Below are positions 35,004 through 47,702 of a stretch of DNA of 64,000 bases, one piece after another. The position numbers were made by a program, and so were the translations under genes. The stretch is from Seiridium cupressi (lineage: Eukaryota > Ascomycota > Sordariomycetes > Amphisphaeriales > Sporocadaceae), in NCBI GenBank assembly GCA_036674765.1, contig JARVKI010000104.1, forward strand, positions 81,375 to 145,374. Reading direction: 5' to 3'. The notes beneath the pieces were generated by a model. The model was not told where the DNA came from and searched no databases. It worked only from the letters and a program-made list of their open reading frames with translations. Within the stretch, counting starts at the first letter, position 1. Every line of letters starts with the position of its first letter.

Positions 35004-36836
35004 CTACAAAGGTATGACATCTTGCTTTCTTGTCATGGTCATCCATGCCCTTACCATGCCTGCATAGTCATGAGGTGTGTATCGGTGAAAGATCTCGCTC
35101 AAGATCCCACCAGTTCTATATTTTCGGTACTTCTCCAAGCCCAGATCGTCTGCGAGGAGGTCCATATACGCCAGACAATCGAAAGCAAGATCGGGGCACC
35201 TCTCTCCAGCCCCGCCAGCACAATGCGGGTGCCGAACTCTCGTATACTCATTATGAAGAACTGTTTCATAATGTACCCTTACATTTTCGAGAGTTTCTGG
35301 TTTGAGGTTTGCCAGTTCGTTCGTGAAAAAAGCAGTGATCCACAGAGCCTGCAGTTGAGCAATCATGGTGGCGTGCAATGCGATGTGTGCTCCAATAAAT
35401 GCGATATCTCTTTGGCAGAGGAGCCTGTCGTTGGATGGTACCATGAAGCGATATAAATAAAATCGATGAACTGCGTTAACATGTAAAGTAGGAATCTCGA
35501 GCTCCGATTGTTTGCTACCTGGGGGTAAACTCCTCTTTGGTTGGTAGCAAATTGCTGGTAGCTTGGTAAAGAGCTCCGTGCGTGCCTGATTAAGCAGATT
35601 CAAACCGTCAGGAGAAGGTCCCTCTAATCCCAGGGCTGAATCGATGGCTGGAGGCAAGAAATTAATTGGGGGTTTTGCGTCCCAGCCAGTGCAGCACACA
35701 ATAGCATCTGTCGCGAGATTTGCTCTATTTGACAGGTATACCGCTTTCTCGGATAGTCGTTCAACATCAGCTATTTGGATCTTAATCTTGCCTGCTCGGA
35801 CGAGGTCGAACCAAAGGCTGTCGTAATTATGTATACTCAACGAGTTACCCATCCAAAACGGACTGACCCAGGGTTTGAACTTCTGTGTCTCCGGGTGATC
35901 ATCGTACAGAAAGGCCCAGTGTGCGGAATATTCGATCATTTGCCAGTATCTGGCAACAATCTTCCGTCCCAGCCAGGTTCCATGGAGTGCACAGCGTAGC
36001 CAGCCCGTCGGACCAGTCCGTTCGCTCCAGATACATAGGTCAAACCAGGTGGAAACCCTCGTGGATGCTAGCCGTTGGATGGATATCTTCAGGGGGGAGA
36101 AAAAGACAGGCCAGAGCCAACTTGGGCCACCGCCCGATGGTCGAACGACCATTTGTACACGCGAGCCCTTGTTTGCTAGCAAATAGCAAGTGTCCCACGC
36201 AGACTTATTTCCCCCAACAACAACTACCGTCTCCGCTTTGCCCAGATCTTGGGCCCGTTCTCTCAGCTCTTTGGCATGGAAAATATCTCCTTCAAACATA
36301 TCAGCCCCTTTGAACGCCGGCATCAACGGCTCAGATGTGAGCCCAGCAGCAATGACCAATCTATTAGCAAGGATATCACAAATTGGAGGCTGAAGCTGCA
36401 TTCGCTGCGCAGGAGTCACTTTCAGCAGCCATTCACCATTTCCAAGAAGCTCTGCAGATTCAAGCTTTTGGCCTAGCCGCACCCGTGAGCTCAAGTCGAA
36501 ATGTTCACAAAACTGAACGAGGTACTCATGCACGGCTTCACCCGGAATGTGTCTACCAGGCTTAACTCCAAATTTCTCGGGAGTCATAGGGAAATCAGAG
36601 AACTCATAAGTGCCAAGGAGGTTACTGGTCTTGAGTCCAGGATACAATCGCTCTTTGGCCCAGGGGCCACCCACAGATGCGGCTGAATCAATGATCAACA
36701 TGGAACAGTTCGGATGGACTTCCAAGAAGGTCTTCGCCATGGCTAGACCATGCCACCCTGAAACAATTAGCCCGTGTGAGCGTACTTAACTATAGCGCTT
36801 ACCAGCTCCAACGATCACAATTACGAATCGTTGCAT
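35004..36836 (-). CDS. FAD/NADPH-dependent monooxygenase (FMO/Baeyer-Villiger-like)
   Basis: Two exons (36836-36803, 36757-35004) join in phase to 595 residues. The first exon supplies the FAD dinucleotide motif 'VIVIVGAGWHGLA' (residues 5-17), followed by 'VGGPWAKERLYPGLKTSN', 'HEYLVQFCEHFDL', 'VIAAGLTSEP..P' and a second Rossmann motif 'ETVVVVGGNKSAWD' for NADPH. The C-terminal part has several hydrophobic stretches, as in fungal FMO-like enzymes of secondary metabolism. It would oxygenate a soft nucleophile or a ketone; the substrate is unknown. It lies on the same strand as the first XanA-like dioxygenase, 1.2 kb away, so membership of that gene group is possible but not shown. No lesions seen. 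Confidence 0.83.
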
Positions 36837-38078
36837 TCTGTCTATAATGTTGGGTCAAATCCCGGTCATCAAAGGGCAACATACTCCTGTAATGACGAAA
36901 GAAAGCCACGTCATCTGTACTCTGCACTTTGGTTGGGCTGAAAATGAGACCCTTGAGTCTGCAACCTAAGTCAATGGCAGGATAATTGTGCATTTCGAAA
37001 TCGCGGGAGGGAGCGTAACGAAAGATAATCGCAGATCGCTATGGCAGTCCTCCCGCATCATCACGTTCACAAAGCGGGGTAACGATAACATTCGGCCTCT
37101 GGGTTTCCCCGCTGGGCCAGATGTAAGCTTGCAGTATACGCTATCGGGACGTTTCCCATCATTTCGACTCCGTCCAATTCCTGACACAAAGTGTATCTCA
37201 GCTGTCAATAACCTCACACTGCCACGCTTGTCTACTATCAAATGAGCTATGTATGAGCCAAGTGTTCACCGAATTCTCCGCTTCTTGTTTGACTGATGCC
37301 ACTATCAAAAGTTCAACCACGAATCGCTGTTGGGGGTTCGCCAGGCCTGATCAACCACTGTTTGATGTGCATTGGGTATTACATCGAAGTGTTATGAGTG
37401 TAATGTGTCAAAAATGATAAATATGCGGGGCAATATATGGAGAGATCACACTGTGGTGCATCGCCCTCTGGGTGACTGTTGTCTCAACCCCTAAAGTTGT
37501 CGTTTCTCACTGGCTCTTATCTAGTCACCTATGTAACCTCTGGAATTATAATCATCGGCATGACTTTTGCGTCAGTGTCAGGACAAACATCCTTGCATGA
37601 ATGTTGTTCTATTTCCCAGCCGTGCTAGGATTATCAAGACGCAAGACGCTGCATGCAACTTCAAGACCAGTAATCACAACCGCTCATAGATCGTGAGTTA
37701 CTACTACTACTGCGCATTCTTGAGAAGAAAATGGTAGCTGGATGTAAAGGGGTATCGTTTCTGGATCACAAAGCCAATTCGATGTGGTTCGCCTTACTGT
37801 GGGGGTTCTCAACGCTCCATGGTGTAACTTGGGTCCTTCGGACAGGATCAGTGGCAGGACTTTATAATAACTCAAATATCGACACCATTTCGATTAGGCA
37901 AGACGTGACATTTTCTATCCATATGTGCTTGAACTCAACCTAGCTAATGTAATTGAATAAACGATAAGCACCTAACTCGCCACTTTTTACGTCAAGCTCT
38001 TTCATCGCTGTTCAAGCATGCATCGATTTTCTTGTAACCCGATAAAATATCCATTGCTGTACGCTTGAGAGAAACAAC
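36837..38078. other. Intergenic, no supported gene
   Basis: Promoter side of the monooxygenase gene and 3' flank of the dioxygenase gene. No open frame with recognisable content. Confidence 0.45.
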
Positions 38079-39481
38079 TCAGCCGGTGGGATGGTCGCTG
38101 GCAGCAACGTTACACTGGTGCATCACTCTTGGCCCGTACGACTTGGGAAACTCGGTCTGCATGTACAGTTAGCCCCACTGAATATCAGCTTAAAATCATC
38201 AGGACACTCACGATACTGTGCCATAGAGCTCTATTATACCACAGTATTACATCCTGCTCTTGATGGGGGTGAGCATATATGTTCTCTGGGCTGAGTGCTG
38301 GTCGCATGATCCTGAAACCTCTGTCAATATTTAGACCTCCCAAGAACCAATGACAGGATGACTCACTTATTCATGAACGCTCGCACTTCCTTCAGGTCGT
38401 CCACGATCTTCTCTTCACCCCCAGGCGAGTACTTAATATATAGCTTGAACGCGCCTTGGCCATGCACTTGCAGCGACTTCTCGCCGGTAACAGGGTTCGT
38501 CCACACCATTGGATAGATGCAGACCTTCTCCTTCTCCCACTTGGGTAGTTCATCCAATGGCTTTTCAAGACCTTCTGTCTCGATCGAGTGCCCGAGACGG
38601 GTGCTGTGTGCCGTCGACATCCAGACGAAGGCATGTGGGGCATACTCAATCCGACTGTTCGTGACGATTTCGCGGGTCTCCTCGTCCAGCAAAGCTAGTG
38701 CCCGCGAGCCGGCCACCATGGCGGTTGCACCTGGCGCAATCTTCATCTCGGTGCCTGTACCATCGTCCCAGCGCACCGTCACGTCGGGTCCTTTAGGGGT
38801 ACGGACAGCGAGGAGACAACCCACTCGAGGAGGCGGGATGTTGTATAAGGACCCGTCAAAGTGCCACTGGTAGAACCGGCTCGCTCCGTTCTCACGCTCC
38901 TCTGTGGGGATGTGGGGGGCAAGGTGGAATTCTTCATGATCGACGCCTTGAACCTCGAAACCTGGAGGGAAATCGTAGTGGTTGTCGGGCAATGGGCCGC
39001 GCCCCAAGATGTGTACCTGGGGCTGCACCGGAATGGCTGGTCGCTTCGGGATTCCGTAAATGTTGACTCCATTGTGAGAAGTTAAGAAGGGATCCACACC
39101 ATGAGCAAAGCCACCAAATTTCTCATCAGGATCGAAGCTACATAGTGTCAATCAGGGTGTTAGGGAATACGGATTACATAGAAAATACTTGGAAGTAAGC
39201 ATATACTGCTGCTGCGGTTTGAGCATGTCTGGCTGCTGCTTGAAGACAAGCAACTTATGCCGATGCAGCGCATTATGGATGAAGTCAAAATCGGCATCGG
39301 TGAAGTTGTTCAAGTCGATGCCGTATACCTCGGCCCCAAAGTCTACTTTGCTGTTGGGCCCATGGTTGATGGGTATAGCTGTCCCGTTAGACGAATCGGC
39401 ATGAGGGATTCTGAGCTTCGGCTTTTCAGTGATCAGCCTCAAGCTCTGCTCTTCTTCGGTAACAACTGCTGTGATGACCAT
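38079..39481 (-). CDS. TauD/TfdA-family Fe(II)/2-oxoglutarate dioxygenase, xanthine dioxygenase (XanA)-like
   Basis: Four exons (39481-39189, 39137-38367, 38320-38212, 38156-38079) join in phase to 416 residues. The iron site is seen as 'QWHFDGSLYN' (His-x-Asp) and the distal His in 'NRALWHSI'. The 2-oxoglutarate-binding Arg is in 'YGPRVMHQCN'. The overall pattern ('KVDFGAEVYGIDL', 'LTSNFDPDEKFGGFAHG', 'PQVHILGRG', 'RVGCLLAVRTPKG.DVTVRWDDGTG', 'IEYAPHAFVWMSTA', 'YPMVWTNPVTGEKSLQVH') is that of Aspergillus XanA, which hydroxylates xanthine to urate, rather than bacterial TauD. Whether this copy uses xanthine or another heterocycle is not known. It is divergent from the alpha/beta hydrolase over 365 bp that holds two TCGGCCGA palindromes. 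Confidence 0.88.
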
Positions 39482-39846
39482 GATTCCGTACAACGGTGTT
39501 TCAAATGACGGTATCCAGACTAACAAATACCAAATATGATTGAAGTGTAACGATGTCGTTGATGCCTGTCAACATTTAGCAGCAACGTATGCTCGATTAA
39601 TGTACCTAGGCTATTCGTGATGAAACATCCTTCCTTCTCCATGGATGTTACGCCTCGTCTGAGCCGATCATTGCTTCAGTGGCCAATTCAATTCCATTGG
39701 TCCCACCATCATTGGAGATAGCGACTGAGCTGGCTGACGTTGATGCCGATACTCGGCCGAAGTCCTCCACGCCCAGCGAATCGACGATGACCTACCTCGG
39801 CCGAGGCCTAGCGGACACTGACACAAATTGGCTTCTAAGACCTTGA
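39482..39846. promoter_or_regulatory. Divergent promoter with two TCGGCCGA palindromes
   Basis: TCGGCCGA occurs at 39753-39760 and, inside the 12-bp palindrome CCTCGGCCGAGG, at 39795-39806, followed by GCGGACAC (39811-39818). CGG/CCG inverted half-sites are the usual target form of Zn2Cys6 factors. One HGATAR motif (AGATAG, 39716-39721) is present. Binding is inferred only. Confidence 0.5.
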
Positions 39847-40824
39847 ATGAGTACCAACGGGCTTGGCCGAGACAAAGTAACGGGGAAAAGATCCAGCAAG
39901 CCAGAGGAAATATATTCGCAAGCCCAATCAGCCGAAATGAAGTCAAATTTTGTAGCGAAGCCAGATGGCACGAAACTGCACTATCTACAAAGCGGAAACG
40001 ACAGAGGACCATTACTCATCTGCCTTCACGGACTTGGAGGATCTACAGAAACGTTCATACCATTGCTGCCTCGGCTTCCGCAATCATATAAAATAATTCT
40101 CCTTGATTTCCCAGGCTTTGGAAAGAGTCCGCCGCCAACCGGGCACCCAAGTGTTGGACAACATGTCGTCGATCTACACCATGTCATCAAATCATTGCAG
40201 GAACAGACTAATGACAGCGATGAAAAGAAGGTAAAGTCATCGGACATTGATGACGAGCTTTCATCTAATGCCTTGGCGTAGGTCGTCATCATCGGACACT
40301 CCCTAGGGACTGTCATTGCGCTGCATTTCGCCGCTGAAAACCCCTCGATTGTCGCTGGTCTCGTTCTTATCGGCTCGGCTCGCTCAGCATCTCATATTCT
40401 CTTCGTACGACAGAGGATGCTAGATATGGCAGCTAATACACGCCAAAATGGGATTGAATGGGCAGCGGAGCTAGCGTCCAAGTCCAACTTCCCTCCCTTG
40501 GAAAAACGTCAAGTAGACGACGCCATCCGTGCTGAAGTCTCGAAAGCTGTTGCCGGTTCAGATCCCGAAGCCTATTCATTGACATGCGAGATGATGGTTG
40601 ACGAGAGCCACAAAGATCCCGACTACTCCAAGATCACTTGTCCGGCGGTACTGGTAGCTGGTGATCTCGACGTCATCAGCCCGGTCGAGAGGTCTACAGG
40701 GCTGGCAAATCTCCTCGGTTCCAAACCGTGCTGGGTTGAAGTAGTGATGAGTGGACATCAGCCTATATTGGAAGATGCCGAAGGCGTTGCTGGAGCGGTT
40801 GAAAGATTATTGGAGAAGGTATAG
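39847..40824 (+). pseudogene. Alpha/beta hydrolase with one in-frame TAG
   Basis: A single continuous frame of 326 codons, interrupted only by TAG at 40279-40281. Fold marks: 'PLLICLHGLGGSTETFIPLL', 'ILLDFPGFGKS', nucleophile elbow 'VVIIGHSLGTVIALHFAAENPS' just after the stop, acid residue in 'LVAGDLDVISP', and His in 'SGHQPILED'. The size fits soluble esterases, C-C hydrolases or lactonases. The stop sits 15 bases before the nucleophile elbow, so a truncated product would be inactive. CAG to TAG is the simplest change, but the original residue is a guess. Start could be 39847 or the later Met at 39937. Convergent with the Zn2Cys6 gene (8-bp gap). The substrate is unknown; context suggests hydrolysis of an oxidised ring product. 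Confidence 0.8.
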
Positions 40825-40831
40825 GGCTAGA

Positions 40832-43247
40832 TTAGAAGGAGCAGAAGTCCTGATTCGCTAAATACAGAAGATTCTCAAAACTAGTCCCATCGAAGGATCC
40901 ACTGTCGAAAAAGCTGTCCGCTGGCATCAGCTGAGATGATGCCTGTAATGAAGAAAGCTGAGGCTGAGGGGGGACCCGCGTTGCGTTGTCCGGGTCCGAG
41001 CAAAATGATTTCACGAAATCGGTAACGTTGAATGTGCGCATTCGCTTTTGGCCTCTTTGTGTCGATCCATCAAGTTCGCTGCCAGCTTGTCTCTTCCTAC
41101 CAGATGTGTTGCTAGGCATGTTGGACGAAATCTCGCTCAACAGTGCTGTAAGAAGTTTCACGCCACGTGATGCGATCATGCTATTCCGGCGTTTCTTGAG
41201 AATTTCCAACACGTCTTCAACTAGTTGTAGGTGTTCCAGTGCTTCAGGCTCGCCTTGATCGCGGTGCAAGATATCTAGAATCAGGATGACAGATGCAGCG
41301 ACGGAGAATGCCTGATATATCCAGAGCACAGGGCCATCCTCCTCTATCACTCGTCGGTACTCCTTGATGATCGTTTTCGACGCCGCAAGGCAAGTCCGCC
41401 GTGTAAAGGCGAAGGCAGGATTAGTGAAGCTTTCGGACAAAAACGAGCGGTGTATCATGATGATTTTATGAGAGGAGGAGATTGCCAGTGACCTTCGAGC
41501 CCACGGTATGAACACGGGCCAACTTGGGTCGAGAGGGATGCTAGAGAGATAGGACGGTCGGCCGGCTGTCGCAAGTGTCCTTAACTGTTTATCCCATTTC
41601 ATGACCTGTTCGTATTTCGTGAAAGGTGTGTTGCAAGACATCAATCCATCCTGTAAACGTGGCATGATGGTTGCAATCGTGTGTAGAAAGCGTGAGTACC
41701 CAGTCACGGTGGGAACCGAGTCTGGCAGGGTGATATTCTCGTCATCGTGGCAGTTTCTTGGCAGTTCTGATCTGGAGTAGAGTGGATTGATGAGATAGGT
41801 CTCAGAGAAGGGTAAGCTGAACCAATCCTGGCTGCACAGTTGGGACCACGCGCGGCGCCCCGTTTCTTTCTCAATCCCACCTCCAGGCACATCCGAAGTG
41901 AGGCGATGAAGTCCAAGGCTCTGCGCTATCCGAACCGCGGCCGCAAGATGGATGGAATGAAGGTTAGAGAACCCAAGCATATGTGCCGTCACGGTCAGGG
42001 TCGCGATGGCTTGTACAGATAGAATCGAGTGGTTGGCAGCATAATCTGCCTTGTTGAGGCATGTCATGACAGCCTGAAACCAGCGCTTTGCCAGTGTTTC
42101 TCGTTCCTCATCTGCGAAGCCCCAGTGTTCGGCTGTGTGGGTCGGCATGCATGTTATGCTCCCCGTGAGGACCGCGAAGAGAACCGCAACCCATTGCAGA
42201 TTGACGTCGGGGTGCTCGATGGAGCCGCCACATCGGTCGTAGAAATTCTCCAATTGCTTCTTCAGCGAGGGAGCATAGTATGAGCAGTGGTACCAAAGCA
42301 AGCATTTCTCGTGCCACAGAACCAGGTCCCAGACACGACGTTTGTCAGGAAGCAGGAGCTGTAGCATCGTGATTTGCGACAGCTCCTCCAACCCGGTGCT
42401 TTCGGCCGTGGGTGGATCTCGTTGAACATGCGCATCCCTGATATTCCCGACTTGCGGCGCATGGACTACGGCCTCGGGCGATGCGACGGTCGCATAGTCC
42501 GGATTCTTCCTGCGCCCCCAAGCCAGGAATTCCAGAATCGAAGCGGCATCTTCAACGACAGTGTCGTGAGGACTATCTTGGTTTCCAGGTAACTGATGCT
42601 CCGTAGGTGAATAATCTTGCCTCATTGCATCAGCGGTAATGGCCGATGTGGGCAATGACGCTGGTGATGGTCCACCGCGATGATGCAGCTCGGCTTCAAG
42701 CTCGGCCACCCGGCGGCGAAGTTGTGCGTTCAGATCATGTTGCTCGGTCCCTGCGGTCGGCGAGGATGCATCGTGAATTCCTATTAATGGTGTAGGTGTC
42801 GCTTCCTCCGCATGACCTCCGGAGGTCCCACACGCGTTCTGCTCGCCCCTAAGAAACAGTAAGAGTTCAAAGTTCAGCGACACAGCCTCGGCCGATCCGT
42901 AAGCACAGAAAGTTGGTGCAGTGTCCCAATTTGCAACTCATTAAACAATAGACAACAACTCCAATCGAACCACAAGGCGTTCTAAGGATCCGGGCTCTGG
43001 AATCAATTCAAGTGCTTAAATAGAAATAAGTAGCAAGATAAGAAATGTAACGCTTCGTGTTTGTTGACATTGTTTGTGGTGTTCACAATCGAAGCTCAAG
43101 TCCATTGGACCTCGCCCGAGGCACGGGGCACTGGGCATGTAGACAAACTCACCTACGGATGCAATTAGTGCATGGGACTGTTTTGGAGCACTTGACCTTG
43201 CGCCGCGTGCACGACGCGCATGCGAGCCGGTTCCGTGAATTGCGCAT
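40832..43247 (-). CDS. Zn2Cys6 transcription factor with fungal-specific TF domain
   Basis: Exon 1 (43247-43153) gives 'ACASCTRRKVKCSKTVPCTNCIR'. Exon 2 (42848-40832) opens 'RGEQNAC', completing the six-Cys cluster across a long 304-nt intron; together they give 703 residues. A short coiled coil ('QLRRRVAELEAEL') for dimerisation follows, then the fungal-specific TF domain ('VLFAVLTGSITCMPTH', 'FQAVMTCLNKADYAANHSILSVQAIATLTVTAHMLG', 'AAAVRIAQSLGLHRL') and a disordered acidic/Ser tail. The gene is intact and divergent from the NCS1 permease, so it is the best candidate regulator of this gene group. A TCGGCCGA palindrome lies in its intron (42888-42895), suggesting self-control. Confidence 0.86.
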
Positions 43248-43694
43248 TTTGGTTCTCGTTTTCAATCTCCCGAGATCAGCATCGAGAGCAGCCCGAGGCA
43301 GTTGAAGAAATCAGAACAATTATGCTCGGTCTGTCTCTGCACGCAGTATCAAGCACACGTAGCTTATCACCGCAATAATGCGCTAGCTTTATCTCGGCCA
43401 GGCCCTCCGCTCCACCCGCCAATTGCCCAGCGATGATTTGCGCTGTGTCGCTTTGGCTATCACTGAGGTAGCCACCCGTCGGGTCTTGACTGATAAGTCG
43501 AGATAGCTATTAGCGGCTATTGTCCGACTTCACCAAGATATGCGGGTGCTTGCTGAGCAGGTCGCGCAAGGTTGGATTGGGCTTATATCTCACCATGATC
43601 GCCACCCAGCAGGCGGTTCACCGATGGCTTCGTGTTTTGTGCGCTGCTAACCCTCCTTCGACGACACTCGACGAGCTATCCTTCATACGCCAAC
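43248..43694. promoter_or_regulatory. Divergent promoter with a cluster of GATA-factor motifs
   Basis: HGATAR matches on either strand: 43374-43379 (TTATCA), 43389-43394 (TTATCT), 43457-43462 (CTATCA), 43491-43496 (TGATAA), 43501-43506 (AGATAG). Five within about 130 bp is far above the roughly 0.4 expected with equal base use. AreA/NIT2-type nitrogen regulators bind such sites, often in clusters. Occupancy is inferred. Confidence 0.5.
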
Positions 43695-45535
43695 ATGGAT
43701 ATGAGCAGCATTCTCCAGCGCAGCAAGGCAAGGCTGCATGGTGGTCAAGAGAAAGTGCGCCTGCGCCTCACACAACCCAGCAGTTGGAAGCTGCCTAAGC
43801 AAGAGAGCAGCATCGCCCCACCAGATGTCTGGACCAACGCGGATCAAGACCCTGTTCCGCCCGAGAGGCTCACCTGGACTCAATGGACCTTCGTCACGTA
43901 CTGGTTCTCCGATTTGGTTACAGTCTCGGGGTGGGAAGCTGCGAGCTCAATTGTCACGACTGGGCTCTCCGCTACCGATGCTGTCGTTATCACCCTGGTT
44001 GCTGGCATTTGCAACGCCATCCCAACAGTTCTCAACGGCTGCATTGGTGCTAACTTGCACATTCCGTTTCCTATCGTTGCTCGTGCTAGTTACGGGTACT
44101 GGTTGAGCTACTTCTGCGTCATCAGCCGTGGCATCCTTGCCTTGTTCTGGTTCGGCGTTCAAAGTGCTGGTGGGGGAAGTTGTGTTACAGTGGTTCGTAC
44201 TCCAAGTGAAGCACGGGTCGTGCATCAAGACTGATCAGATCATAGATCATCACGGCAATCTGGCCCAGCTATCAGAATGTTCCCAATCATCTACCTGACT
44301 TTGTGGGCGTGACAAGCCAGGGCATGGCCTCATACCTGATCTACTGGGTTATACAATTCCCCCTTCTTTTGATTCCAACCCACAAGCTCCAGTATTTGTT
44401 CAACCTCAAAGCTATCGTCGTGCTCCCCATGGCCTTGGCTATGGTCATATGGTTGTCAGTGAAGGCAGGGGGTAACTCTAGCGGATTCTTCAGCGCCCCA
44501 GCCACAGTCCATGGCTCCACGAGGGCATGGCTTTGGCTATCAAGCTTGGTAGGTGCCTAGGCCTCTTTCTTGGTGCGACTTGTCCGATCTGACTTGACCC
44601 AGACTTCTGTGACAGGCGGATATAGCACCCTCGCAGTTAATATACCCGACTTTTCAAGATTCAGCAGGAGCAACAAGGATCCCTGGTGGCAACTCCCAAT
44701 CATTCCATTTTTCAAGACGATTGTCGGCATTATGGGAATCGTGGGCGCCAGTGCATCACAACAGATCTACGGGACAACTCTATGGAATCCTCTTGACATT
44801 GTCAATCAGTGGCACGGCACTCCTGGGGGTCGAGCAGCAGCCTTTTTCTGCGGTCTCATCTGGCTCTTGGCCCAGATAAGCGTCAACATCAGCGCCAACG
44901 CTGTTTCTTTTGCCAATGATATCACCACATTGATGCCAAAGTGGTTCAACGTTCGTAGAGGCACGATTTTTGCTGCCTTCATAGGAGGATGGGCTCTTTG
45001 TCCGTGGATAATTATGTCATCGGCCGCGTCGTTCCTGAGCTTCATGTCCGCGTATGCGATTTTTATGGCTCCTATCGCAGGGATTCTGACTACGGACTAC
45101 TGGCTTGTCAAGCGTCGCAAGTACGATGTTCCCGCACTGTATGATCCGCGTGGTATCTATCGCTTCGGCTGGGGCGGGAATTGGAGAGCTCTTGTTACGA
45201 CTCTCTTCGTCATCGTCCCTCTACTGCCAGCACTCGCACACAAGGTTACCCCTAACAATGTCCAAGTCAGTCAGGGGCTTCAAAACCTCTTTAGCTTCAA
45301 TTGGCTTTACGGTTTTGTCACATCGATCTGTATTTATTATGTACTCAACTTGCTCTTTCCTCACAGACAGACATTGATCGAAAGGGTCGTCCCTGGCTAT
45401 CGGTACACGATCGATGGTGTGGAGCCTGATACAGAGAGCCAAAGCTCGATGAATGAGACAAAAGGCGAGGGGACAAGGAAGCATGACACCAGTACGCCAT
45501 TAGCTCAGGAGGTTATTAGGACAGGTGTAGCTTGA
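43695..45535 (+). CDS. NCS1-family nucleobase/allantoin-type permease (fungal Fur type)
   Basis: Three exons (43695-44192, 44246-44548, 44603-45535) join in phase to 577 residues with about twelve membrane segments. Marks of nucleobase:cation symporter-1 proteins: 'PPERLTWTQWTFVTYWFSDL', 'GWEAASSIV', 'NGCIGANLHIPFPIVARASYGYWLSYFCVISRGILALFWFGVQS', 'IWPSYQNVPNHLP', 'VTGGYSTLAVNIPDFSRFS', 'NISANAVSFANDITTLMPKWFNVRRG' and 'TTDYWLVKRRKYDVPALY'. Known fungal members import uracil, allantoin, uridine, uric acid or thiamine-like compounds with H+. Specificity cannot be read from sequence. The first in-frame ATG near the body is 43695. It is divergent from the Zn2Cys6 gene over a GATA-rich promoter. 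Intact. Confidence 0.9.
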
Positions 45536-47702
45536 GTTTCATATCTACATATATTGACATCGATTCCTTGTGGACGATAGTGACCCCATTCTAAAAAGGA
45601 AAATGGACGCTTGTATATTTGCATCCACAAGGATCACATCATGAGTGATTGCCGCCTGTTCCGGGCCCACGATAGAATCCTTCATCGCTTGATCAGCTTG
45701 TGGACCTCTAGGAGGATCAGGGCACAGCCACAGCCGCAACTGACTCATTATCTTTTTGGGCGCAATTTTCGAAAGTCCGCTAAGCCTAGAACCTCTTTTC
45801 CCCGTTGTGTTATTCCGAGAGTTTGACTGGAAGGAAATGTAGCTGATGCTGAACAGTGTGTGACTGCAGAGGCTTGTTGGATTGTAAATCGAATCTTGGC
45901 TCGACACTACCATAATTGCGTCACGGTTACTATCATCATGTGTCACATTCTAATCCATGGCTTATTGCTCAACATAGAAACAGGTGGATGTTCTGCAGCC
46001 CAGATGAATCATTTATCTACTACCTATAATAGCGCGTCAGAAAATTGCATAATCCCCTCTGATTATATTCTGGGATAGAGACAGGCATTGAGAAACCGGC
46101 GCAGCACACTCTGAGATGAATTCAGAGGATCTTGCGGAAAGTCTATTGGTCGACCTGAATTCTTCCTGTTCGTGGCCCTAGCCTAACTCTAGTTCGCAGG
46201 TGACAAAGGTTGATCAGCAAGCCTGGATACTGGGAAGGTGTCAACTATGGTTACAGACAGACTCACAAAACCCCTGACAGGTGAAGTTCGTGGCACAGAC
46301 TACGTATCTTGAGTATCCCGCCAAGAAGTGCACCCCGGTCAAGATCCTAGCTGCTCCATTGGGGATAGTCACTTTTAACTACCTTGCGCAATCATAACCT
46401 AACATATGCGTGTTCCCGTCTCTCGAGGAAGTCATGGCTAACAAAAGACCTGCAACCACAATACCAAGGATGGGTGATAACCTAAAGTTCAAGTGAAGAT
46501 TAATTCTGCACTTCTGACTTGTTAGCCGTGGGTCACAACTATGAAGTTCTCCGCTTCCAATCCTTTCACCAATAACAATATATTTACTGTTGGTTTGATC
46601 TAAATGGATATTCATGAATACGGCGGAAACTGCCATCAAGTGGCCACAGAGGTATTGAATAAGCGCTGAATAAGGTCTGAAAACAGGCCTCGAGATTGTG
46701 CTCGGTTCCAAACCCAGGGTCAGACCATTGGTAATGCGCCTCTCAGGAATCTATTGCCCCCACATCCAAAATCATATCACCAAATCTACGCCTTGCTGAT
46801 GGATGATCCTACCACCTTATGATTTACTTGGATCCTATATACAGCCGCATCCGGGCTTAGATAGCACTGGAAAAGAGGGAAGGCATGGCCTAACAATATT
46901 CATAAGCATGAAAATGTGAGACACTGTTACATTGCAGCACCGAGATGTGCTGCCTGGAACCTTGCCTTTGATGATAGTCAGATAATGGTTATTAAAGATG
47001 ATGGTTCTAGTTCATGGGGCCCCTACATGGTTAAAAAGCCCAGCAGGGAACTAATGTAACGAATATACTATCGTCAGGATAAACCTTAGGATAATACACT
47101 GGTGTTGGGTTTATGCTAACAGGGTACGTAATGAGTATGGGAAGTACTGAGGCTTGAATCACAATATAATCGTTAAGGCTTGATAGGCCTCACCTATGGG
47201 TAGATAGGTGCTTAGATTGATCACTAAAGTAATGACTATCTATGTAGGAAATGTCCATCGTATATATATCTATTCATTCCTTCACTGATACGGCTGGATT
47301 ATATGGATCACCTCATGATCCCTATGATCCCTATGGATCATTGCCAAGGCTCACTGATCCGTCACGTGACCTGAGTCCCTGTGTCTTTATCGTTCAATAA
47401 GATCGTTGTGGCGGTGATTGGTCGCCTAAGCGTCCCGTTCTCCACATAAGGCCTGGTTCCCGGCCTTCGTTCGTAACAACTAACTCCATATAGAAGACAC
47501 GGTCCACCGCTTCGGCCTCTACATCTTTTTAGGGGGACAATATACACAAAGGCTAAAGCGTACAGGAATATCATCTGCCATCATCGGACCATATTACCCG
47601 TTTGTTCTTATACTTCATTTTCGTCCTTGTGCAAACAAGGACATAGTATGTCGTAGCTCAATCCCACTCTAGTCTCCTGTCGCTGATCTGATACCACAGG
47701 AC
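45536..47702. other. Intergenic, no supported gene
   Basis: About 2.2 kb with only short open frames; the longest (46379-46711, minus) has no recognisable content. Short repeats of GATCCCTATGATC type lie near 47315-47340. Confidence 0.45.
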
